DNA of 15,412 bases from Lachnospiraceae bacterium (GTDB lineage Bacteria > Bacillota > Clostridia > Lachnospirales > Lachnospiraceae), in the NCBI GenBank assembly GCA_900771995.1, contig CAAGQC010000067.1, positions 1 to 15,412 on the forward strand, read 5' to 3'. The notes below the pieces were generated by a model. The model saw nothing but the letters and a program-made list of their open reading frames with translations. It was not told the DNA's origin and did not search any database. Shown here piece by piece: positions 7,239-13,857 of this stretch. The stretch's first letter is position 1, and the number at the start of each line of letters is the position of its first letter. The translations under genes were made by a program, and so were the position numbers.

Positions 7239-8795
7239 TCAGCGGCGGATCAGTTCGTCCACACCTTCCAGCTCGTAAGCCTCTCCGACCTGTCCTTCGA
7301 TCTTCACATTGTCCAGGGTCAGTTTGGCAACATTTCTGGCAAACAGACCGCGCTTGCTGCTCTTCTCCACGCCGTCGGACATGGCGGGAACGTCGCATTT
7401 TGCATCTTCGGCATAGCTGATGGAAATGTCCTTCATGTAGATCTCCTCGATCTTCTGCTCGGGAAGTCCGTCAAAATACGCCGCTGCCACATGGCAGTTG
7501 GTGCATTCCATATTTTCAAATACCATCTTCTTCACCTGCGGTGTTCTGTCATCCACAGGGTAGACATCTCTGGACTGGACATAGGTGGTCTTGCCGTCGG
7601 GATCGCAGAAATAGAAGCAGTTTACCACTAACGGTGTCATCACATGATCCAGGGTCAGATTTCGGAAAATAATGTTGCTTAAGATCGCATCCTTGCCTCT
7701 GCCGCGGCGGGTCTTGATGCGCAGTCCTCTGTCCGTGTGGCGGAAAATACAGTCTTCCACCGTCAGATTCACCACGCCGCCTGCCATCTCACTGCCCAGC
7801 GTCACAGCGCCGTGGCCGTTCTCCATAAGGCACTGGCGGATATGGATGTTCTCGGAAGGGGTCTTGTGCTTTTTACCCATGTAGATCTTACCGCTCTTGA
7901 CTGCGATACAGTCATCGCCCAAAGAGAAACGCACACCCAGGATCTCCACATTTTTGCAGGATTCCGGATCCAGTCCGTCGGTGTTGGGGGAATCGCTGGG
8001 ATTCTGCACGGTCACACCGATGAATTTCAGATCGTTGCTGAAATAGGGATGCAGTGTCCAGGAAGGGGAGTTGCAGAAGGTCACGCCCTGCAGAGTCACA
8101 TTCTTGCATCCGCTGATGAAGAACAGTCTGGGACGGAACGCGATGTTCATGACCTTCGGATCCTTCCACCAGTTTTCCTTGGAAGCGTTGCCGTTGATCT
8201 TACCCTGTCCATAGATCACCACGTCCTCTGCACCGATGCCACAGATGATACCGGAGAACATGGGAAGGGGATTGCCCTCCCAGGTGCCGAGATTGTACTC
8301 GTCGGTCTCATCATAACTCTGCAGCATACCGGGGAATACAGGGAATTTCTCTCTGTCGGTAAAAGCCTTAAGCTCCGCGCCTTCTGCCAGTTCGATCCGG
8401 ATATGGCTCTTTAAAAACAGGCTGGTGATGCGATAGGTTCCTGCGGGAAAATAGACTCTGCTGTTCACCGGGCAGGCCATGATGGCCGCCTGGATAAAAT
8501 GGGTATCGTCATGTTCGCCGTCACCCTTTGCACCGAATCTGGTCACATCCAGAGTCACATACTCGTAATCCGTCTTGAAGGACACTTCGCCCTGCTTTTC
8601 TCCGTTCACATATGCTTCCACCACATATTTCTGATCCGGTTCCAGACCGAACAGGGAAGTGATGGTCTTCTCCGTAGTCAGTGCTGTCTCACCATTCACC
8701 CGCAGTTCCACGGGTTCTTTTGTAAAATATCTGCCGCCGTCCGCGATCTCCAGGGTCGCACTGCGGGCAGTATGCATAATATGTCTGATTTCCAT
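7239..8795 (-). CDS. GH28 family glycoside hydrolase (polygalacturonase type)
   Basis: This 518-residue protein has an N-terminal fibronectin-III-like segment (about 10-76), a pectate-lyase-superfamily strand (VTRFGAKGDGEHDDTHFIQAAI, 84-105), and a right-handed parallel beta-helix. All four GH28 signatures are present: NTDG (271-274), GDD (293-295), GHG (327-329) and RIK (359-361). The three catalytic aspartates would be D273, D294 and D295, with H328 assisting. GH28 enzymes hydrolyse alpha-1,4 bonds of polygalacturonate or rhamnogalacturonan by inversion. No signal peptide or membrane anchor is visible, so it most likely acts in the cytoplasm on imported oligogalacturonides, perhaps as an exo-enzyme. 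It starts 18 bp after the 159-residue gene with AGAGG about 9 nt upstream, and feeds the adjacent uxa pathway. Confidence 0.92.
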   Translation of the reverse strand: MEIRHIMHTARSATLEIADGGRYFTKEPVELRVNGETALTTEKTITSLFGLEPDQKYVVEAYVNGEKQGEVSFKTDYEYVTLDVTRFGAKGDGEHDDTHFIQAAIMACPVNSRVYFPAGTYRITSLFLKSHIRIELAEGAELKAFTDREKFPVFPGMLQSYDETDEYNLGTWEGNPLPMFSGIICGIGAEDVVIYGQGKINGNASKENWWKDPKVMNIAFRPRLFFISGCKNVTLQGVTFCNSPSWTLHPYFSNDLKFIGVTVQNPSDSPNTDGLDPESCKNVEILGVRFSLGDDCIAVKSGKIYMGKKHKTPSENIHIRQCLMENGHGAVTLGSEMAGGVVNLTVEDCIFRHTDRGLRIKTRRGRGKDAILSNIIFRNLTLDHVMTPLVVNCFYFCDPDGKTTYVQSRDVYPVDDRTPQVKKMVFENMECTNCHVAAAYFDGLPEQKIEEIYMKDISISYAEDAKCDVPAMSDGVEKSSKRGLFARNVAKLTLDNVKIEGQVGEAYELEGVDELIRR

Positions 8796-8813
8796 GCGTT
8801 GTTTCCTCTCGTT

Positions 8814-9293
8814 CTATCTATTACACATCTGATACTTTTCCGCTAACAGCAGATACTCCGCGCAAGCCTTCTGTAGGGCATCGCAGAATACCTTTTTCGA
8901 TGTGTCATCCATGGCAAACTGATTTCCCTTTGCATCGTAATACTGCTCCAGCATGCGCTTCACCGCGCTGCGGAAATCATCCAGAAGTTCTCTGTAATTC
9001 TCGTAGATCTCCGGGCTGATCTGCTCTACGGTATGGAACAGTGCCGCTGTGTAATCCGCTCCGTTCTCTGCGGTAAATTCGCTTTCCGCATGTTTTTTCA
9101 GCACACGCATCTGTGCCATGATATCCGGATAGCCCTCTTTTTTATTCTCGGTGGTCTCATAGGCCGCATAGGCTGGATACACCAGATCCGCCGCCTGATA
9201 AATGTTGCGCAGGCCGGCGCTCTGCTGCAGGGCCACCAGGTCGAAGATGCCTTCCTCCGTGCGGGGAAGTGCCTTGATTTCCTGAATTGTCAT
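8814..9293 (-). CDS. Unrecognised 159-residue protein in the pectin operon
   Basis: This short, mostly helical soluble protein has no signal peptide or membrane segment. An ideal AGGAGG lies 5 nt before the ATG, and the GH28 gene follows after 18 bp, so it is a real, translated member of the operon. The stretch at about 30-65 (IYQAADLVYPAYAAYETTENKKEGYPDIMAQMR) reminds me of part of the alpha6/alpha6 barrel of GH88/GH105 unsaturated uronyl hydrolases, where segments like PFYxxYET...KKExYxDIxxQ are common. At 159 residues against roughly 350-380, most of the barrel would be missing, so it could not be an intact enzyme. The C-terminal half is charged helix (NYRELLDDFRSAVKRMLEQYYD). It may be a shrunken GH105 relative, an accessory protein, or unrelated. 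No function is assigned. Confidence 0.75.
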   Translation of the reverse strand: MTIQEIKALPRTEEGIFDLVALQQSAGLRNIYQAADLVYPAYAAYETTENKKEGYPDIMAQMRVLKKHAESEFTAENGADYTAALFHTVEQISPEIYENYRELLDDFRSAVKRMLEQYYDAKGNQFAMDDTSKKVFCDALQKACAEYLLLAEKYQMCNR

Positions 9294-9310
9294 AGTTCCT
9301 CCTATATAAC

Positions 9311-9355
9311 AAAGGCGTTCTCCTGCACGTTTGCTGTAACAAAAGAACGCCGTTT
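9311..9355 (-). terminator. Intrinsic terminator downstream of uxaA
   Basis: On the minus strand, GGCGTTCT (9344-9351) and AGAACGCC (9314-9321) form a perfect 8-bp stem with a 22-nt loop, then TTTGTTAT. It fills most of the gap between uxaA and the 159-residue gene. The long loop and interrupted U-run suggest partial termination, which would lower expression of the hydrolase genes relative to uxaBA. Confidence 0.65.
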
Positions 9356-9368
9356 TGTGTATGATCTT

Positions 9369-10862
9369 TTACAGAGTTACACCCTGTTTGAAAATAGCCA
9401 TATCATGGAAGCCCGCTGCTTCGCTGCATACCTGCTTACCGGAAGCGGTCTCCACTACCAGATCAAACAGTGCCTTGGTCTCTTCTTCCATGGTCTTATC
9501 CTCTACCAGTACGCCGGCATTGAAATCGATCCAGTTGGACTTCTTGCCTGCCAGACGGGAGTTGGTCGCGATCTTCATGGTAGGAACCGGAGATGCGAAA
9601 GGAGTTCCGCGTCCTGTGGTGAACAGTACGATGTGTGCTCCTGCGGCTGCCAGTGCGGTAGCTGCTACCAGATCGTTGCCCGGTGCGGACAGAAGGTTCA
9701 GTCCCGGAGTCTTCACGGTATCGCCATACTGCAGTACGCCCTTGACCAGAGCACTTCCGGACTTCTGGGTACATCCTAAGGACTTATCCTCCAGAGTGGA
9801 GATACCACCCTTTTTGTTACCCGGAGAAGGATTCTCGTAGATGGTCTGATTGTGGCTCTTGAAGTAATTCTTGAAGTCATTGATCAGATCTACGGTCTGG
9901 TGGAACAGTTCCTCGTTGGCACAACGATTCATCAGAATGGTCTCTGCACCGAACATTTCGGGAACCTCGGTCAGGATGGTGGTACCACCCTTGGAGATCA
10001 GCAGATCGGAGAAACGACCTACCAGAGGGTTCGCAGTAATACCGGACAGACCGTCACTGCCGCCGCACTTCATACCGATGACCAGCTTGCTTACGCTGAT
10101 AGGCTCTCTCTCGAACTTGGAAGCGTAATCGATCAGACCCTTAATGATCTCTACGGAATCTGCGATCTCATCCTCGTGTTCCTGACATACCAGGAATTTC
10201 ACACGGTTCTCATCATAATTGCCGATGTAAGGCTTTAATACATCAATGTTGCTGTTCTCACAGCCCAGTCCCAGTACCAGAACGCCGCCTGCATTGGGAT
10301 GGTTGATCAGGTCTGCCAGAATCTTACGGGTATGCTCCTGATCGTCACCCATCTGGGAACAACCGTAAGGATGAGGGAATGCGATAACCTCTTCCACGGT
10401 ACCCTTTACGAAAGCATTGGCCTGCTTTGCGATGGCGGTTGCCACGTTGTTGACACAGCCAACAGTGGGGATGACCCAGATCTCGTTACGAACGCCTACT
10501 TTGCCGTCGGGACGGTTGAAACCCATGAAGGTCACATCTTCCGTCTTCTTCTCCTCTACGGGAGTGGGATTGTAGGTGTACTCCAGCAGATCACCCAGAG
10601 CGGTCTTTACATTATGAGTATGGATCCAGCTGCCCTCTGCGATGTTCTCTTTGGCATTACCGATGCGGTAACCGTATTTGATGACCTCGCCGCCCTCGGG
10701 AATGTCAAAAATTGCCATCTTATGTCCTGCGGGGATCTCCTCTCTGGCGGTAACGGTCTTAGAACCGTCACCGACAGAGACTGTGATCTGCTCACCGGCA
10801 GGAATCGTATTTAATGCTACGACTACATTATCATTGTCATTAATCTTTAAGAAATCTTGCAT
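9369..10862 (-). CDS. uxaA: Altronate dehydratase
   Basis: UxaA removes water from D-altronate to give 2-keto-3-deoxy-D-gluconate, the third step of cytoplasmic galacturonate breakdown. The 497 residues match the E. coli enzyme's length (about 495). An N-terminal SAF domain (about 8-95) carries the histidines of GSWIHTHN (77-84). The catalytic UxaA/GarD region follows, with FNRPDGKVGVRNEIWVIPTV (115-134), FPHPYGCSQMG (162-172), LGLGCENSN (197-205) and MKCGGSDGLSGITANP (264-279). Family members need iron, and C136, C168, C201 and C266 are plausible conserved positions. The ATG at 10862 overlaps the end of uxaB by 16 bp, which fits translational coupling. GAGGG lies about 7 nt upstream within the uxaB tail. 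Confidence 0.97.
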   Translation of the reverse strand: MQDFLKINDNDNVVVALNTIPAGEQITVSVGDGSKTVTAREEIPAGHKMAIFDIPEGGEVIKYGYRIGNAKENIAEGSWIHTHNVKTALGDLLEYTYNPTPVEEKKTEDVTFMGFNRPDGKVGVRNEIWVIPTVGCVNNVATAIAKQANAFVKGTVEEVIAFPHPYGCSQMGDDQEHTRKILADLINHPNAGGVLVLGLGCENSNIDVLKPYIGNYDENRVKFLVCQEHEDEIADSVEIIKGLIDYASKFEREPISVSKLVIGMKCGGSDGLSGITANPLVGRFSDLLISKGGTTILTEVPEMFGAETILMNRCANEELFHQTVDLINDFKNYFKSHNQTIYENPSPGNKKGGISTLEDKSLGCTQKSGSALVKGVLQYGDTVKTPGLNLLSAPGNDLVAATALAAAGAHIVLFTTGRGTPFASPVPTMKIATNSRLAGKKSNWIDFNAGVLVEDKTMEEETKALFDLVVETASGKQVCSEAAGFHDMAIFKQGVTL

Positions 10863-12307
10863 AATGCTGCCCTCATGCCATTTGCCTTAATATCATCCAG
10901 GTATGCTACAACTGCATCGGTCAGTCCGGGAACCTTGTTCAGATCCTGTCCGAAGAAGTCTTCGTTACCAAGGAAGGAAGTTACGAAAGTCTTAGTGTCC
11001 TTCTCACAGTTTGCTGCGAAGAACTCCAGAACTGCCTTGTCATCCATGATGTTGTATTCCTGACCGTCTCTGTGACCGATCAGAGCCTTATCGCGGATCT
11101 CGGTGCCATGATAGAATGCCATCAGTGCTGCGATGGAGAAGGTCAGATGAGCGGGAAGCTTACCGGTCTTCTCAACATAGCCTAACAGGCTGGGCATACA
11201 TCTTGCTCTCCACTTGGATACGGAGTTCAAGGAGATAGCAAGCAGCGCATGATCTACATAAGGGTTGTCGAAACGGTTTACAACCTCACCTGCGAACTGC
11301 TTCAGTTCATCCTCCGGCAGAGACAGGGTAGGGATTACTTCGTCGTAAATGGTCTTCAGCATGAAGTTACGGATATCATCGTCATGCATGGACTGTCTTA
11401 CGATGTCGTTGCCGCACAGATAGGAAGCCAGTACAAAGGAAGTATGCGCACCGTTCAGGATACGAACCTTTCTCTGCTTGTAAGGCTTCTGGTTATCAGT
11501 GAAGATAACGGGAAGTCCTGCATCGGGAAGAGGGAACTCCTTGCTGATGTCCTTGGCGGATTCGATAACCCACAGAGCAAACGGCTCACCGGTTACCATG
11601 ATGTGGTCTTCGTAACCCAGCTTCTCCCACTCTTCCTTCTCGGTAGCACGGGGATAACCGGTAATGATACGGTCAACCAGAGTAGAGGTGAATACACATG
11701 CCTCATCTACCCATTTCTTGAACTCATCGCCCAGGCCCCACAGCTCGATCAGCTGCATTACGCACTTCTTCAGCATAATACCGTTGTCATCGATCAGCTC
11801 TACGGGAAGCATTACCAGACCCTTGCTCATATCACCCTTGAAAGTCTCGAATCTGCGATATAAGAACTTGGTCAGCTTGCCGGGGAAAGTCTTGGGAGGC
11901 TCTAACTCGAACTTGTCGGTATCATCATATACGATACCTGCCTCGGTGGTGTTGGATACCACATAGCGCAGGGTGTCGATCTCAGCAAGTCCCATGTACT
12001 TGTCATACTCATTGTAAGTGTCTACAGCGTCTGCAACGCTGGTTACGATTCTATTGATGATCTTGGCTTCACCGTTTACATTACCGCGAAGGGATACAGT
12101 GTACTGGCAGTCCTGCTTGTGGAACATATCCAGGTTACCGAACTCGATGGGTTTGATCAGAACGATGTCTCCATCGAACTTGCCCTGCTCGTTGGCGATG
12201 TCGATCATGTAATCTACGAATCCACGCAAGAAATTACCTTCACCGAACTGTACCACCTTGATAGGTCTTTCCTTTTTACCGGTTTTTGCCTTGTTTAAGA
12301 TATCCAT
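10847..12307 (-). CDS. uxaB: Tagaturonate reductase (altronate oxidoreductase)
   Basis: UxaB reduces D-tagaturonate to D-altronate with NADH, the second step of galacturonate catabolism. The 486 residues match E. coli UxaB (483) and the long-chain mannitol dehydrogenase family. The N-terminal nucleotide-binding signature is QFGEGNFLRGFVD (20-32), followed by SNTTEAG (118-124) and CVFTSTLVDRIITGYPR (204-220). The catalytic segment KPYKQRKVRILNGAHT (274-289) contains the Lys, Asn and His expected in this family (K280, N285, H288). I chose ATG 12307 because GGAGG lies 5 nt upstream. In-frame ATGs at 12319 and 12373 would add residues absent from the family, and the first overlaps the ribosome site. 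It is the first gene of the minus-strand operon and faces the LacI-type regulator. Confidence 0.97.
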   Translation of the reverse strand: MDILNKAKTGKKERPIKVVQFGEGNFLRGFVDYMIDIANEQGKFDGDIVLIKPIEFGNLDMFHKQDCQYTVSLRGNVNGEAKIINRIVTSVADAVDTYNEYDKYMGLAEIDTLRYVVSNTTEAGIVYDDTDKFELEPPKTFPGKLTKFLYRRFETFKGDMSKGLVMLPVELIDDNGIMLKKCVMQLIELWGLGDEFKKWVDEACVFTSTLVDRIITGYPRATEKEEWEKLGYEDHIMVTGEPFALWVIESAKDISKEFPLPDAGLPVIFTDNQKPYKQRKVRILNGAHTSFVLASYLCGNDIVRQSMHDDDIRNFMLKTIYDEVIPTLSLPEDELKQFAGEVVNRFDNPYVDHALLAISLNSVSKWRARCMPSLLGYVEKTGKLPAHLTFSIAALMAFYHGTEIRDKALIGHRDGQEYNIMDDKAVLEFFAANCEKDTKTFVTSFLGNEDFFGQDLNKVPGLTDAVVAYLDDIKANGMRAALCKIS

Positions 12308-12470
12308 TTTGTCCTCCATTCTACGCTTAGCGTATCCTATCTGCACCGTCTTACGGCACTCTATTACCTGCACTTACTTTCCCCGGCACGCCTTACGAAC
12401 GAATCTGTTACACCGCCCGGGGCATTGTCTTTTGGTTCTGAATTGTAGGAAGTTTATGTAAGTACTTTCA
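12308..12470 (-). other. Structured ~160-nt leader of uxaB
   Basis: This is the untranslated region between the predicted uxaB start of transcription (about 12470) and its ATG. It holds three inverted repeats: CCCCGG/CCGGGG (12417-12422 with 12381-12386); a 7-bp stem with two wobbles and an AAG loop (12343-12359); and the 13-bp palindrome TACGCTAAGCGTA (12322-12334), which ends 4 nt before GGAGG. I recognise no known riboswitch class and no leader peptide that I would defend. The third hairpin is well placed to influence ribosome access. Confidence 0.5.
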
Positions 12471-12471
12471 T
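12456..12471. promoter_or_regulatory. Putative LacI-family operator at the uxaB start site
   Basis: ATGTAAGTACTTTCAT is a 16-bp dyad with one mismatch. Its inner 14 bp resemble a CcpA-type cre (TGTAAR-CG-YTTWCA), but with central TA instead of CG. It covers the predicted uxaB transcription start, so binding should block initiation. It matches the site at 12651-12666 at 14 of 16 positions when one is inverted. The adjacent regulator, whose recognition helix is SIATVSRVLNG, is the obvious ligand. Confidence 0.65.
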
Positions 12472-12476
12472 GATTC

Positions 12477-12505
12477 ATTTTACTTCAAAAAAATCGTTTC
12501 GTCAA
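12477..12505 (-). promoter_or_regulatory. Sigma-A promoter of uxaB
   Basis: On the minus strand, TTGACG (12500-12505) and TAAAAT (12477-12482) each match consensus at five of six bases, with ideal 17-bp spacing. The spacer contains a run of seven T. Transcription should begin near 12470, inside the operator. Confidence 0.75.
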
Positions 12506-12605
12506 TCACCAAAAACAGAAAGTTTTATTTTCTTGAAACCACCGATTTTATCAGCAATATTTCACATTGATAATTTTTTGGCATAAGAGAAGTTGAAAAA
12601 GTATC

Positions 12606-12634
12606 TTGAAAAAAAAGAAGTCTTTCGTTATAAT
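12606..12634 (+). promoter_or_regulatory. Sigma-A promoter of the LacI-family regulator
   Basis: TTGAAA (12606-12611), a 17-bp spacer with an A-tract, and a perfect TATAAT (12629-12634) give a predicted start near 12641 and a leader of about 80 nt. An operator copy begins about 10 bp after the start, which fits autorepression. Confidence 0.8.
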
Positions 12635-12650
12635 TCAGATATAGGTTTTT

Positions 12651-12666
12651 ATGTAACTACTTACAT
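12651..12666. promoter_or_regulatory. Putative LacI-family operator downstream of the regulator promoter
   Basis: ATGTAACTACTTACAT has perfect 6-bp arms (ATGTAA/TTACAT) around CTAC. It is the sister of the site at 12456-12471; their centres are 195 bp apart, which would allow looping by a tetramer or independent control. It lies at about +10 to +25 of the regulator transcript. Confidence 0.65.
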
Positions 12667-12671
12667 TTTTC

Positions 12672-12700
12672 TTACATACCTTGTTACATAAGGTTACATA
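12672..12700 (+). repeat. Three TTACATA repeats in the regulator leader
   Basis: TTACATA occurs at 12672, 12684 and 12694, continuing from the TTACAT arm of the operator at 12661. The steps of 11, 12 and 10 bp put all four on nearly the same face of the helix. The middle copy sits in a small inverted repeat (ACCTT, 7 nt, AAGGT, 12678-12694). They are either extra operator half-sites or a structured RNA element just before the ribosome site. Confidence 0.6.
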
Positions 12701-12721
12701 GAAGCAGAGAGGAAGCCACAG

Positions 12722-13729
12722 ATGACAATTTATGATATTTCCGAGAAGGCCGGTGTCTCTATTGCTACTGTTTCCCGCGTACTCAACGGAAGCAACAACG
12801 TAAGCGAGAAAACCAAGAAAAAAGTGCTGGATGTGATCAACCAGTACGAGTACACTCCCAATGCATTTGCCCGGGGGCTGGGACTCAACACCATGAAGAC
12901 CATCGGTATCATGTGTGCCGACAGTTCGGATCCGTACCTTGCCAAAGCGATCTACTATATTGAACAGAAGCTTCGGGCCAACGGTTATGACAGCATCCTG
13001 TGCTGTACCGGTTACGATCTGGATACCAAAGCCAGTTCCATGAACCTTCTGATCACCAAAAAGGTGGATGGCATTATATTGGTAGGTTCCAACTTTATCT
13101 ACGAGAAGGACGAAGATAACAAATACATTCTGGATGCTGCCGTGCAGGTTCCCGTAATGCTGTTGAACGCAGCCATGGATGCTCCGAATGTCTACAGCAT
13201 CGTATCGGATGATTTTACTTCCATGTATGATGCTACCATGGAAATGATCCGCTCCGGTGTGGAAGACATCCTGTACTTCTACAACTCCACTTCCTACAGC
13301 GGTAAGAAAAAGCTGGCAGGCTACCGTGCCGCCATGGAGGAAAAAGGACTTCTGACCAACGGAAGCTTCTTACAACTCTATCAGGGATCCCATGAGGATA
13401 TCCCCGCCATGGCCGAGCAGCTGATCAAACTGCACACCAAGGGCATCACTTTTCACGGCATCATTGCGGCAGACGATTCTCTGGCGCTGGGCGCTCTGAA
13501 ATACGGCCGCGAAATGAAACTGCGGATTCCGGAAGATCTGTCCATCATCGGATATAATAATTCCATGCTGGTGAACTGCTGCGATCCGGAACTGACCAGT
13601 ATCGACAATAAGCTGGAAACTCTCTGTCAGCATCTGATCACGACGCTGATGGGTGTTCTGGGAGGAAGCGAGATGCCGAAGAAGACCGTATTCTCCGGAG
13701 AACTGGTAAAACGCGGCACCACAAAATAG
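12722..13729 (+). CDS. LacI/GalR-family transcriptional regulator of the galacturonate locus
   Basis: This 335-residue repressor-type protein has an N-terminal helix-turn-helix (IYDISEKAGVSIATVSRVLNG, 3-23) and a hinge (YTPNAFARGLG, about 44-54). A periplasmic-binding-protein-like effector domain runs from about 58 to the end (TIGIMCADSSDPYLAKAI, GIILVGSNF, FHGIIAADDSLALGALKYG, LSIIGYNNS, GELVKRGTT). It presumably binds the paired dyads between itself and uxaB and is released by a galacturonate intermediate or KDG, as in other uronate regulators; both points are inference. The ATG at 12722 has AGAGGAAG about 6 nt upstream. A hairpin terminator and then uxaC follow on the same strand. The role parallels KdgR/UxuR-type LacI proteins, but no specific symbol is justified. 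Confidence 0.93.
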   Translation: MTIYDISEKAGVSIATVSRVLNGSNNVSEKTKKKVLDVINQYEYTPNAFARGLGLNTMKTIGIMCADSSDPYLAKAIYYIEQKLRANGYDSILCCTGYDLDTKASSMNLLITKKVDGIILVGSNFIYEKDEDNKYILDAAVQVPVMLLNAAMDAPNVYSIVSDDFTSMYDATMEMIRSGVEDILYFYNSTSYSGKKKLAGYRAAMEEKGLLTNGSFLQLYQGSHEDIPAMAEQLIKLHTKGITFHGIIAADDSLALGALKYGREMKLRIPEDLSIIGYNNSMLVNCCDPELTSIDNKLETLCQHLITTLMGVLGGSEMPKKTVFSGELVKRGTTK

Positions 13730-13762
13730 CCCATGGCCGCACATTATTAGATATGACAGCAC

Positions 13763-13790
13763 AGGGGTAGCTGCAAATCACCCCTTTTGT
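13763..13790 (+). terminator. Weak intrinsic terminator after the LacI-family gene
   Basis: AGGGGT (13763-13768), an 11-nt loop and ACCCCT (13780-13785) form a 6-bp stem running into TTTTGTATATTT. It separates the regulator from uxaC. The short stem suggests that some transcripts read through into uxaC. Confidence 0.5.
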
Positions 13791-13857
13791 ATATTTATCA
13801 CTATAGTCGCCGGATCCCTACCGGATCTGACTCATATGAATATGGAGGATTTTTAAA

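Noticed and set aside
12308..12373. N-terminal extension of UxaB to ATG 12373
   Set aside because: The extra 22 residues are absent from the family, cover the leader hairpins and lie upstream of an ideal GGAGG placed for ATG 12307.
13810..13827. CCGGATC direct repeat upstream of uxaC as an operator
   Set aside because: There are only two 7-bp copies, with no dyad and no relation to the ATGTAA sites; too weak to annotate.
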